Assembly: GCA_009694025.1 (NCBI GenBank)
Contig: SHVZ01000014.1
Coordinates: 1 to 47,536, forward strand
Direction of reading: 5' to 3'
DNA: 47,536 nucleotides
From: Alphaproteobacteria bacterium
Lineage (GTDB): Bacteria > Pseudomonadota > Alphaproteobacteria > SHVZ01
Part shown: positions 1 through 7,565 of the stretch, one piece after another
How positions within the stretch are numbered: the first letter of the stretch is position 1
Layout of the letters: each line of letters begins with the position of its first letter
Program-made: the position numbers and the translations under genes
Notes under the pieces: generated by a model
Told to the model about the DNA's origin: nothing
The model's database searches: none
What the model saw: only the letters and a program-made list of their open reading frames with translations

Positions 1-141
1 CTCGTCTTACCCATCATCGCGCCTATCATGGTGACGCGGATTGCGGCGGTCAAGGGTGGACGTGTGCGGACGTTCGATAGGCAGAAACCGGCGGATAACT
101 GCGGTTTCAGCGTCGGCCGTGGACAAGCGTGGACAGGGGCT

Positions 142-235
142 TGGCGGAGGGGATGGGATTCGAACCCACGGTAGAGTTTTAGGACCCTACAACGGTTTAG
201 CAAACCGCCGCCTTCAGCCACTCGGCCACCCCTCC
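142..235 (-). tRNA. tRNA-Ser (anticodon GCU)
   Basis: Read on the minus strand this folds as a class II tRNA. A 7-bp acceptor stem starts GGAGGGG and closes with CCCCTCC. The D-arm region is TGGCCGAGTGG, the anticodon loop TTTGCTAAA gives anticodon GCT (reads AGC/AGU serine codons), a long variable arm follows, and the T-loop is GGTTCGAATCC. The discriminator is G and the 3' CCA is encoded in the DNA (142-144). The long variable arm and the GCU anticodon make serine secure. No partner gene is obvious; tctC ends about 120 bases upstream on the same strand. Confidence 0.97.
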
Positions 236-315
236 GCCGGGAGCGGGTGTTTTCGCACGGCGTATGCGGTTGCCTGCTTAGGCGGCGGCGGATGGACTGT
301 CAACGACCAAGGGCC

Positions 316-344
316 GGCCGGCGCCGGTGAGCCAAGCGCCGGCC
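316..344 (-). terminator. GC-rich hairpin downstream of tctC (weak terminator candidate)
   Basis: A 9-bp perfect stem (316-324 with 336-344) and an 11-base loop lie just past the tctC stop codon on the minus strand. No run of T follows, so this could be a Rho-aided stop or only mRNA 3' end protection. Confidence 0.3.
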
Positions 345-352
345 TTCCGATG

Positions 353-1330
353 TCACTGGCCGACGATGCCGGCGGCCTTGATGATCGGCGACCAGCGCGC
401 GACCTCGGCCTTGACGAAATCGCCGAGATAGGCGCCGGTCCGCTGCTGGCCTTCCGGGACGACGCCGCCAAGGTCGAGCAGGCGCTTCCTGGTCGTCGGA
501 TCGTCGAGCGCCTTGGAGAGCGCGTCGTTGAGCCTGGCGACCACCGGCGCCGGCGTGTTCTTAGGGGCGAACAGCGCGTTCCAGGCGCTGACCTCGTACT
601 CCGGCAGCCCCCCTTCCCTGGTCGTCGGCACATCGGGCAGCGCCGGCGAGCGTGCCGGGGTGGCGATGGCATAGGCCTTGATCTGGCCGCCCTTGATCTG
701 CTCGACCAGGTTGACGATCTGGTCGCACATCAGGTCGACCTGGCCGCCGACGAGATCGTTCAGCGCCGGGCCGGTGCCGCGATAGGCCACCTCGGTCAGC
801 TTCACGCCGAGCTGATGGGTCAGCATGAGGCAGGTGGTGTGCGAGACCGAGGCGATGCCGGCATGGGCCTGGTTGATCTTGGTCGCGTTCGCCTTCACGT
901 AGGCGACGAATTCCTTCAGGTCCTTCGGCGGGAAGTCCTTCTTCGCCACGATCAGGATCGGCGTGCCGGCGGCGAGGCCGATCGGCTCGAAGTCCTTGGT
1001 CGGGTCGTATTTGAGGTTGGGATAGAGGGCCGGCGCGGCGCCGTGGGTGCCCATGTGACCCATCATGAGGGTGTAGCCGTCGGGCGTCGCCTGGGCGCCG
1101 CGGGTGATGCCGGTGGTGCCGCCGGCCCCGACGACGTTCTCGACCACGATCTGCTGGCCCAGCGTCTTCGACATGTTCTCGCCGACGATGCGGGCGATGA
1201 CGTCGGTCGGCCCGCCGGCGGCGAAGGGCACGATGACGGTGACCGGCTTGGTCGGATAGGCCTGGGCCAAGGCGCCGCCGGCCCAGAGTCCGAGCGCCGC
1301 TGCCGCGGCGACGAGGGTTCTCTTCAGCAT
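353..1330 (-). CDS. tctC: Tripartite tricarboxylate transporter substrate-binding receptor (TctC/Bug family), copy 1
   Basis: Periplasmic receptor that binds a carboxylated solute and hands it to the TctA/TctB membrane pair. The 325-residue protein starts with a Sec signal peptide (MLKRTLVAAAAALGLWAGGALA, cut near residue 22). The mature start YPTKPVTVIVPFAAGG-TD is the classic Bug-family signature, and the AGGTTG stretch and the SHTTC loop that shape the ligand pocket follow. The ATG at 1328-1330 is preferred over an upstream ATG at 1366 because AAGGAGAG lies four bases before it and the signal peptide begins there. It is last in tctB-tctA-tctC, 19 bases after tctA. The ligand cannot be told from sequence. 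A near copy of the same length lies at 4073-5050. Confidence 0.95.
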   Translation of the reverse strand: MLKRTLVAAAAALGLWAGGALAQAYPTKPVTVIVPFAAGGPTDVIARIVGENMSKTLGQQIVVENVVGAGGTTGITRGAQATPDGYTLMMGHMGTHGAAPALYPNLKYDPTKDFEPIGLAAGTPILIVAKKDFPPKDLKEFVAYVKANATKINQAHAGIASVSHTTCLMLTHQLGVKLTEVAYRGTGPALNDLVGGQVDLMCDQIVNLVEQIKGGQIKAYAIATPARSPALPDVPTTREGGLPEYEVSAWNALFAPKNTPAPVVARLNDALSKALDDPTTRKRLLDLGGVVPEGQQRTGAYLGDFVKAEVARWSPIIKAAGIVGQ

Positions 1331-1349
1331 CGATCTCTCCTTGCTTGAT

Positions 1350-2852
1350 TCATTCCTGGAACGCACGCTCGCGACGGGCCCGCATCGCCGGCAGGATGGC
1401 GACGATCAGCACCACCGCCGCCAGCGCCAACAGCACGGCCGAGACCGGCCGCTCGACGAATTCCATGATGTTGCCACGCGAGATCACCAGCGCCTGGCGC
1501 AGCTTCTCTTCCATCAGCCGGCCGAGGACGAAGCCTAAGAGCATCGGCGCCGGCTCGAAGCCGAAGCGATAGAGAATGTAGCCGAAGCCGCCGAAGAAGG
1601 CGGTCATCAGCACGTCCGCCGGCGTGTTGTTGATCGAGTAGATGCCGATGCAGCAGAACACCAGGATCGCCGGGAACATCAACCGGTAGGGGACCTTGAG
1701 GAGGCGCACCCAGAGCCCGATCATCGGCAGGTTGATGATCAGCAGCATCAGGTTGCCGATCCACATGCTGGCGACCATCCCCCAGAACAGGGTCGCGTGC
1801 TTGGTCATCACCTGCGGCCCCGGGATGACGCCGTGGATGGTCATGGCACCGACCATCAGCGCCATCACCGCGTTCGGGGGAATCCCGAGGGTCAGGAGCG
1901 GGATGAAGGCGGTCTGGGCCCCGGCGTTGTTGGCCGCCTCCGGCCCGGCGACGCCCTCGATAGCGCCCTGGCCGAAGCGGCTGGGATCGCGGGCGAGCTT
2001 TTTCTCGAGCGAATAGGAGGCGAAGGGCCCGAGGACCGCGCCGTTGCCGGGCAGGATGCCGAGGATGGCGCCGAGCCCGGTGCCGCGCAGCACCGGTCCG
2101 ACGCAGCGGCGGAGGTCGGCCAGCGACGGCAGGAGCCGGCCGATCGTTCCCTGGACCACGCTCCGCGACTCCGGATTGTCCAAGTTGCGGAGGATCTCGG
2201 CGAAGCCGAACAGCCCCATGGCGAGGACGGCGAAGTCGACGCCGTCGGAGAGCGCCGAGAGGCCGAGCGTCATCCGGTCCTGGCCGGTCTCGAGATCGGT
2301 GCCGACGGTCGAGAACAGGAGCCCGAGCAGGATCATCGCGATCGCCTTGATCACCGAGCCGCGGGCGAGCACCACGGCAAGCCCGAGGCCGAGCGCCATC
2401 AGCGAGAAATACTCGGCCGGCCCGAACAGGAGGGCGACCCGGGTCAAGGGCGCGCCGAGGGCGGCGATCACCAGGGTCGCGACCGTGCCGGCGAAGAACG
2501 ATGCGATGGCGGCGACGCCGAGAGCGACGCCGGCCTGGCCCTTCCGCGCCATCTGGTGGCCGTCCAGGGTGGTGATGACCGAGGTCGCCTCGCCCGGGAT
2601 GTTGATGAGGATCGCCGTGGTCGAGCCGCCGTACTGGGCGCCGTAGTAGATGCCGGCCAGCATGATCAGGGCGCCGGTCGGGTCGACCTGGAAGGTCAGC
2701 GGCAGCAGCATGGCGATGGTGGCGACCGGCCCGACCCCCGGCAGCACGCCGACCAGCGTGCCGACCAGGCAGCCGACCAGGGCCAGCCCGAGGTTCTGCA
2801 GCGACAGCGCGGTCGAGAAGCCGAGCGCTAGGTTGCCGACGAGGTCACCCAT
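1350..2852 (-). CDS. tctA: Tripartite tricarboxylate transporter large permease subunit TctA
   Basis: Large membrane component that forms the substrate path of a TTT importer, normally driven by an ion gradient. The 500-residue protein has about a dozen hydrophobic segments and the family hallmarks: a glycine-rich GVLPGVGPVATIAMLLP stretch near residue 35, YYGAQYGGSTTAILINIPGE near residues 70-90, and a second glycine/proline motif (LGILPGNGAVLGPF) with AGPEAANNAG in the middle. The last two are the duplicated counterpart of the first half. Length is normal for TctA. The gene starts 12 bases after tctB and ends 19 bases before tctC, so the three are surely one transcript. Unlike its flanking neighbours, tctA has no second copy in the repeat unit to the right. 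Confidence 0.95.
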   Translation of the reverse strand: MGDLVGNLALGFSTALSLQNLGLALVGCLVGTLVGVLPGVGPVATIAMLLPLTFQVDPTGALIMLAGIYYGAQYGGSTTAILINIPGEATSVITTLDGHQMARKGQAGVALGVAAIASFFAGTVATLVIAALGAPLTRVALLFGPAEYFSLMALGLGLAVVLARGSVIKAIAMILLGLLFSTVGTDLETGQDRMTLGLSALSDGVDFAVLAMGLFGFAEILRNLDNPESRSVVQGTIGRLLPSLADLRRCVGPVLRGTGLGAILGILPGNGAVLGPFASYSLEKKLARDPSRFGQGAIEGVAGPEAANNAGAQTAFIPLLTLGIPPNAVMALMVGAMTIHGVIPGPQVMTKHATLFWGMVASMWIGNLMLLIINLPMIGLWVRLLKVPYRLMFPAILVFCCIGIYSINNTPADVLMTAFFGGFGYILYRFGFEPAPMLLGFVLGRLMEEKLRQALVISRGNIMEFVERPVSAVLLALAAVVLIVAILPAMRARRERAFQE

Positions 2853-2864
2853 GGGCAGTCGCCA

Positions 2865-3317
2865 TCAGTAGCCAACGAGCCATGGCGCCATCGGGATCGG
2901 CAGGCCGAGCGCTAACTTGAACAGACCGACGCAGAAGACAGTCATCGCGCCACCGAAGATCAGCACCTCGCGCCAACGCGTCTCCGGGCTGGCATAGGCG
3001 CCGATGACCATGACCAGCGGCGCGGCGACCACCAGGCCGAGCGGTCGGATGGCGAAGCCGAAGGCGATGGCGGCGCCGAGGACGAACAGCGGCGCCCGGA
3101 GCGGCCAGCGCCCCAGCCCCGCCCCCTGCTCCAGCATCGCATCCAGAAGGATTATCGCGCCGACGATGCCGACCAGGACCGCCAGCACCCGCGGGAACAT
3201 GCCGGGCCCGAGCTGCCGGAGGCTGCCGACGGGCAGGTCCGACCCCAGCCAGAACGCCAAGCCGGCGATCGCCAGCAGGAAAACGCCGGCACCGGCGTCC
3301 TGGGGCGACTTGATCAT
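2865..3317 (-). CDS. tctB: Tripartite tricarboxylate transporter small permease subunit TctB
   Basis: Small four-helix membrane partner of TctA. The 150-residue protein carries an N-terminal hydrophobic helix (AGAGVFLLAIAGLAFWL), the family's short LPVGSLRQLGPGMFPR segment after helix 1, and three more hydrophobic segments ending in LGLPIPMAPWLVGY. I chose the ATG at 3315-3317, because residues before it are hydrophilic and unrelated to TctB. A GGGGAGAAG sequence lies about 14 bases upstream, a bit far for a ribosome site. First gene of tctBAC, divergent from the DUF3052 gene, so promoters for both should lie in 3318-3484; I could not pin them down. Confidence 0.9.
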   Translation of the reverse strand: MIKSPQDAGAGVFLLAIAGLAFWLGSDLPVGSLRQLGPGMFPRVLAVLVGIVGAIILLDAMLEQGAGLGRWPLRAPLFVLGAAIAFGFAIRPLGLVVAAPLVMVIGAYASPETRWREVLIFGGAMTVFCVGLFKLALGLPIPMAPWLVGY

Positions 3318-3484
3318 CGTCCGGCCATGCGCTTCTCCCCGGGCGGAGCCGCGTTCTTGTCGCCCGGACGAGCCCGGCGCGTGGCATCCTACCCTCGAGG
3401 TGTACTTAACCGGGTCGTCCGAGGGGTCGCAAGGCCGGTCGCCCGACCCAGGGCATCTTGCCACTACGACCAAAGGAGGGGGCG

Positions 3485-3997
3485 ATGCCCGCTGGCTACT
3501 CCGGCAAGCCGCTCGCCGCCAAGCTCGGGCTGAAGCCGGGCCAGCGCCTCCTGCTGCTCGATGCGCCGGCTGAGCTGCAAGCCGTGTTGTCGGTTGAGGG
3601 CATCGACCGGATCATCTCCCGATCCCAGGGCCGATGGCCCGAGGGTGCCCGCGACGTCGCCCACGCCTTCGTGACCGGCGCCGGCAACCTTCCGGCGCTG
3701 CTGGCCCGCCTCAAGGCCGCGATCCGGCCGGACGGGATGATCTGGATCTCGTGGCCCAAGCGCGCCTCGGGCGTGGCGACCGACGTGACCGAGGACGTGA
3801 TCCGCGCCCAGGCGATCGCGACCGGCCTGGTCGACGTCAAGGTCTGCGCGGTCGACCGGACCTGGTCGGGGCTCAAGCTGGTGGTGCCGGTCAAGGACCG
3901 GCCGAAGCCGGCTGGTGGCGTCACGCGACCGCGCGGCGGACGATCAAGCGCTGGTAGCCGTACAGGATCGCCCCGCCAAGGCCGATCAAGTCGGTGA
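3485..3997 (+). CDS. DUF3052 family protein, copy 1
   Basis: Small soluble protein of unknown function. Residues 1-140 show the DUF3052 pattern: AGYSGKPLAAKLGLKPG at the start, a LLLLDAP strand, RPDGMIWISWPKRASGVATDVTE in the centre and GLVDVKVCAVDRTWSGLKLV at the end. The fold looks like a small Rossmann-type strand-helix arrangement; no catalytic residues are known to me. A strong ribosome site (AAAGGAGGG) precedes the ATG. Family members usually end near residue 140, but this one runs to 170 with a basic low-complexity tail that lies antisense to a fragment of a TRAP permease gene. Divergent from tctB. A frameshifted copy lies at 5129-5646. Confidence 0.85.
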   Translation: MPAGYSGKPLAAKLGLKPGQRLLLLDAPAELQAVLSVEGIDRIISRSQGRWPEGARDVAHAFVTGAGNLPALLARLKAAIRPDGMIWISWPKRASGVATDVTEDVIRAQAIATGLVDVKVCAVDRTWSGLKLVVPVKDRPKPAGGVTRPRGGRSSAGSRTGSPRQGRSSR

Positions 3998-4046
3998 CGA
4001 GACCGGGAACGATCAGGCAGAGCGCCGAGAGGAACAGGACCGCCGG
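3921..4046 (-). pseudogene. Remnant of TRAP permease gene 3' end
   Basis: Read on the minus strand, this piece encodes about 41 residues ending in a stop. It matches the last residues of the full TRAP permease at 5567-7507 closely: both share SALCLIVPGLVTDLIGLGG and both end in RRAVA, with one codon missing in the remnant. It has no start and lacks the other 600 residues. Similarity fades at about 4046, and 26 bases further on the 3' end of the second tctC begins. It is the left-hand scar of a tandem duplication. It overlaps the tail of the DUF3052 gene on the other strand. Confidence 0.85.
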
Positions 4047-4072
4047 AGACGCGGGCACCGGGCGGTCCGAAG

Positions 4073-5050
4073 TCACGGGCCCAGCACGCCGGCGGCCTTG
4101 ATGATCGGCGACCAGCGTGCGACCTCCGCCTTGACGAAGTCGCCGAGCCAGGCGCCGGTCCGCTGCTGGCTATCCGGGATGACGCCGCCGAGATCGAGCA
4201 GCCGCTTCTTCGTCGTCGGGTCGTCGAGCGCCCTCGAAAGGGCCTCGTTGAGCCTGGCGACGATCGGCTCCGGGGTGCCCTTGGGTGCGAAGAGAGCGTT
4301 CAAGGCGCTGACCTCGTAGTCCGGCAGCCCCGCCTCCTTGGTCGTCGGCACGTCCGGCAGCGCCGGCGAGCGCGCCGGGGTGGCGATGGCATAGGCCTTG
4401 ATCTGGCCGTCCTTGATCCGCTCGACCAGGTTGACGATCTGGTCGCACATTATGTCGACGTGGCCGCCGGCGAGGCCTATGAGCGCCGGGCCGGTACCGC
4501 GATAGGTGACCTCGGTCAGCTTGACGCCGAGCTGATGGGTGAGCATGAGGCAGGTGGTGTGCGAGACCGAGGCGATGCCGGCATGGGCCACGTCGATCAT
4601 GGTCGAGTTCGCCTTTAGGTAGGCGATGAACTCCTTCAAGTTTTTCGGCGGGAAGTCCTTCCTCGCCACGATCACGATCGGCGTGCCGACGGCGAGGCCG
4701 ATCGGCTCGAAGTCCTTGGTCGGATCGTACTTCAGGTTGGGATAGAAGGCCGGGGCGGCGCTGTGGGTGCCCATGTGGCCTATCATGATGGTGTAGCCGT
4801 CCGGGGCGGACTGGGCGCCGTGGGTGATGGCGGTGGTGCCGCCGGCCCCGACGATGTTCTTGACCTCGATCTGCTGCCCGAGCGTCTTCGACATGTGCTC
4901 GCCGAGGATTCGGGCGGTCACGTCGGTCGGCCCGCCGGCGGCGAAGGGCACGATGATGGCGATGGGCTTGGTCGGATAGGCCTGGGCCAGAGCCCCGCCG
5001 ATCCAGAGTCCGAGCGCCGCGGCTGCGGCGATTGGTGTTCTCTTCAGCTT
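4073..5050 (-). pseudogene. tctC: TctC/Bug-family receptor, copy 2, start codon lost
   Basis: Full-length relative of the tctC at 353-1330, with exactly the same 978-base span and no insertion or deletion. The ligand-fold motifs are kept (VPFAAGGPTDV, GAGGTTAITHGAQ, SHTTCLMLTHQLG). The codon matching the ATG of copy 1 reads AAG here (5048-5050), while the ribosome-site remnant just upstream (AAGGGAGAG) is still visible. An in-frame TGA lies upstream with no ATG, GTG or TTG between. The only usual in-frame start further in, GTG at 4949-4951, would remove the whole signal peptide and leave a receptor that cannot reach the periplasm. A CTG at 5045-5047 could serve poorly. No tctA or tctB accompanies this copy. 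I favour a recent pseudogene; a single-base sequence error is the alternative. Confidence 0.75.
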
Positions 5051-5128
5051 CGCTCTCCCTTTCGATTGTATTCAACCGGATTGTTCGAGCCGTCGCAAGC
5101 CTGCACCCCACCGACCAAAGGAGGAGAG

Positions 5129-5646
5129 ATGACCGCCGGCTACTCCGGCAAGCCGCTCGCCACCAAACTGGGATTGAAGCCCGGCCAACGAATGCTGCTG
5201 CTCGATGCGCCGGCGGACCTGCATCCGGCGCTGACCGTCCCGGGCCTCGACCGCGTCGTCGCCCAATCCCGGGGCACATGGCCGGACGGCGCCTACGACG
5301 TCGTCTATGCCTTCGTCGCGCGCGCTGGCGACCACCCGGCGCTGCTCGCCCGACTCAAGGCCGCGATCCGGCCGGACGGGATGATCTGGATCTCGTGGCC
5401 CAAGCGCGCCTCGGGTGTGGCGACCGACGTGACCGAGGACGTGATCCGCGACCGGGCGATCGCCACCGGCCTGGTCGACGTCAAGGTCTGCGCCGTCGAC
5501 CGGACCTGGTCGGGGCTGAAGCTGGTGGTGTGCCGGTCAAGGGCCGGCCGAAGCCGGCTGGTGGCGTCACGCGACCGCGCGGCGGAAGAGCAGGCGCTGG
5601 TAGGCATAGACCAGGATCGCCCCGCCAAGGCCGATCAGGTCGGTGA
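5129..5646 (+). pseudogene. DUF3052 family protein, copy 2, frameshifted near its end
   Basis: Starts with a strong ribosome site (AAAGGAGGAGAG) and encodes the DUF3052 core intact for about 133 residues, closely similar to the copy at 3485. At 5525-5532 there is an extra TG compared with copy 1 (GTGGTGTGCCGG against GTGGTGCCGG). After it the original frame would end at 5646 with a tail like that of copy 1. The frame actually reached stays open antisense through the TRAP permease gene as far as 7594. A natural protein of that size is very unlikely. The core domain may still be made; I call it a late frameshift mutation. It may instead be a dinucleotide slip in sequencing. Confidence 0.7.
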
Positions 5647-7507
5647 CCAGCCCGGGGACGATCAGGCAAAGCGCCGAGACGAACAGCACCGCACGGGCCG
5701 GCCAGCCGATCCGGCCGGCGGCGTACCAGCCCTCGGTCGAAGAGGCCAGCAGAAAGACACCGAAGGACGCGCTGATGAGAACCCCGGCGATGTCGAGCCA
5801 CTCGCCCTGGAACAGCAGCTCCGGGCCGTAGACGAACATGAACGGCACGATGAAGGTCGCGAGCCCGAGCTTGAGCGCGATGAACGAGGTTTTCCACGGA
5901 TCGGCATTGGCCATGCCGGCCGCGGCGAACGAGGCGAGCGCCACCGGCGGCGTGATCGCCGAGATGACGGCGTAGTAGAAGATGAACAGGTGCGCGGTCA
6001 GCGGCGGTATCCCCATCTGGGCGAGGCCGGGCGCGATCACCGAGGCGGCCACCGCATAGGCCGCCGTCGTCGGCATGCCCATGCCGAGCACGAGCGCGAT
6101 CAGCATGGCGAAGACCAGGGCGAGAAAGCGGCTTTCGCCGGCGATGCCGAGGACCATGTTCGAGAACCGGCCGCCGATGCCGGTGAGCGCGATCACGCCG
6201 ACGATGATGCCGGCGCAGGCGCAGATCGCCATGAGCTGGATCGCCTCGCGCGCCGAGAGCGAGAGCGTGTCGAGCACGGCGCGCGGCCCCATGCGCTCGG
6301 CGCGTCCCGACAGCCAGCTCGCGACGACCGCAGCGATGATGCCGACGGAGCCGGCGCGGAAGACCGAATAGCCATTCAGCATCAGCACGATCAGCAGCAC
6401 GATGGGCACCAGCATATGCCCGCGCCTCAGCACCGAGAGGATCGTCGGCAGCTCGTCGCGCGGGATGCCGTGCAGGTCGTTCTTGCGCGCGTGCAGGTCG
6501 CAGTGGACATAGCAGGCGATGTAGAACAGCAGCGTCGGGATGATCGCGGCGACGGCGATGTCGGTATAGGGGATGCCGAGGATTTCGGCCATGATGAAGG
6601 CGCCGGCGCCCATGATCGGCGGGGTGATCTGGCCGCCGGTCGACGACGTCGCCTCGATCGCCGCCGCGGTCGAGCGGTCGTAGCCGACGCGGCGCATCAT
6701 CGGGATGGTGATCATGCCGGAGGCGACGACGTTGCCGACGGCGCTGCCGCTGATCGTGCCGAACAGGATGCCGGAGACGACGGCGACCTTCGCCGGCCCG
6801 CCGCGGGCCCAGCCGACCAGCGCGATCGAGAGATCGTTGAAGAAGTCGCCGGCCTTCGACGCGTTGAGGAAGCAGGCGAAGGCGATGAACAGGATGATGT
6901 AGGTGGCGGAGACGTCGGTGGTGATCCCGTGGATCCCCTGCATCGAGTAGATGTAGCTGAAGAAGACGTCGGCCGAGATGCCGTTGTGATGGAGAACGCC
7001 GGGCATCCATGGGCCGACGAAGGCATAGAGGATGAACATGCAGGCGAGGATCGGCAGCGCCAGCCCGGCCGAGCGCCGTGTGAGCTCCAGCACCATGAAG
7101 GTCCCGGAGGCGCCGACGACGAGGTCCCAGGTCGTGGGCAGCACGCCGGCGCGGAACAGGAGTTCGTCGAGGTTGACCGTGATGTAGGCGAGAATGGCGA
7201 CGCTCGCCGCCATCATCGCCCAGTCGTACCAGGGAACGCCGCTGTCCCTCGGCTCGCTCGCGCGCGCTCCGTAGATGGCGAAGCCGATGACCGAGCCGAT
7301 GCAGATATGGAAGGTCCGGAACACCCAGGGATCGATCGGGTGGATGTTGAGGACGACCAGGTGGAAGACGACGTAGCCGGCGCCGAGCCAGAAGACGAGA
7401 TCGCCGGTCCAGCCGGTGAGCGCACGCCTGGCCGCGCCGTATTCGACCTCCAGCGCCTTCTCAGCGGCTTCCGCCGAAACGGCATCGCCGGACGTGTTTG
7501 CCGCCAT
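5567..7507 (-). CDS. TRAP transporter permease, fused 4TM/12TM type
   Basis: Membrane component of a TRAP importer driven by an ion gradient. The 646-residue protein joins the small DctQ-like subunit (first ~150 residues, about four helices including VFWLGAGYVVFHLVVLNIHP) to the large DctM-like subunit. The latter has motifs ILFGTISGSAVGNVVASG near residues 245-262, ATSSTGGQITPPIMGAGAF and LGMGMPTTAAYAV, and their mirror copy AVISAITPPVALASFAAAG. This fused form pairs with TAXI receptors, and one is encoded 58 bases upstream on the same strand, so the two form a transcription unit. GAAGGGA precedes the ATG. Its last 80 bases overlap the tail of the opposite-strand DUF3052 copy, and its 3' end is partly duplicated at 3921-4046. 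Confidence 0.95.
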   Translation of the reverse strand: MAANTSGDAVSAEAAEKALEVEYGAARRALTGWTGDLVFWLGAGYVVFHLVVLNIHPIDPWVFRTFHICIGSVIGFAIYGARASEPRDSGVPWYDWAMMAASVAILAYITVNLDELLFRAGVLPTTWDLVVGASGTFMVLELTRRSAGLALPILACMFILYAFVGPWMPGVLHHNGISADVFFSYIYSMQGIHGITTDVSATYIILFIAFACFLNASKAGDFFNDLSIALVGWARGGPAKVAVVSGILFGTISGSAVGNVVASGMITIPMMRRVGYDRSTAAAIEATSSTGGQITPPIMGAGAFIMAEILGIPYTDIAVAAIIPTLLFYIACYVHCDLHARKNDLHGIPRDELPTILSVLRRGHMLVPIVLLIVLMLNGYSVFRAGSVGIIAAVVASWLSGRAERMGPRAVLDTLSLSAREAIQLMAICACAGIIVGVIALTGIGGRFSNMVLGIAGESRFLALVFAMLIALVLGMGMPTTAAYAVAASVIAPGLAQMGIPPLTAHLFIFYYAVISAITPPVALASFAAAGMANADPWKTSFIALKLGLATFIVPFMFVYGPELLFQGEWLDIAGVLISASFGVFLLASSTEGWYAAGRIGWPARAVLFVSALCLIVPGLVTDLIGLGGAILVYAYQRLLFRRAVA

Positions 7508-7526
7508 GTTCCCTTCCCCCCTCGGC

Positions 7527-7545
7527 AGGCGCGGGCGCCGCGCCT
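7527..7545 (-). promoter_or_regulatory. Intercistronic hairpin between TAXI receptor and TRAP permease genes
   Basis: A perfect 7-bp GC-only-plus-A/T-closed stem (7527-7533 with 7539-7545) and a 5-base loop lie in the 58-base gap between the receptor stop and the permease ribosome site. Such hairpins often stabilise the upstream message so that receptor outnumbers permease. That role is inference. Confidence 0.35.
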
Positions 7546-7565
7546 ACCTCAACGCCCGCGGAGGC

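Noticed and set aside
1..17. Minus-strand gene starting at ATGATGGGTAAGACG near the left edge
   Set aside because: Only about five codons are visible and no ribosome site is clear, so it cannot be supported.
41..1348. Long plus-strand open frame over the tctC gene
   Set aside because: Arg/Gly/Asp-rich low-complexity product, antisense to a clear TctC gene; a shadow of high-GC codon use.
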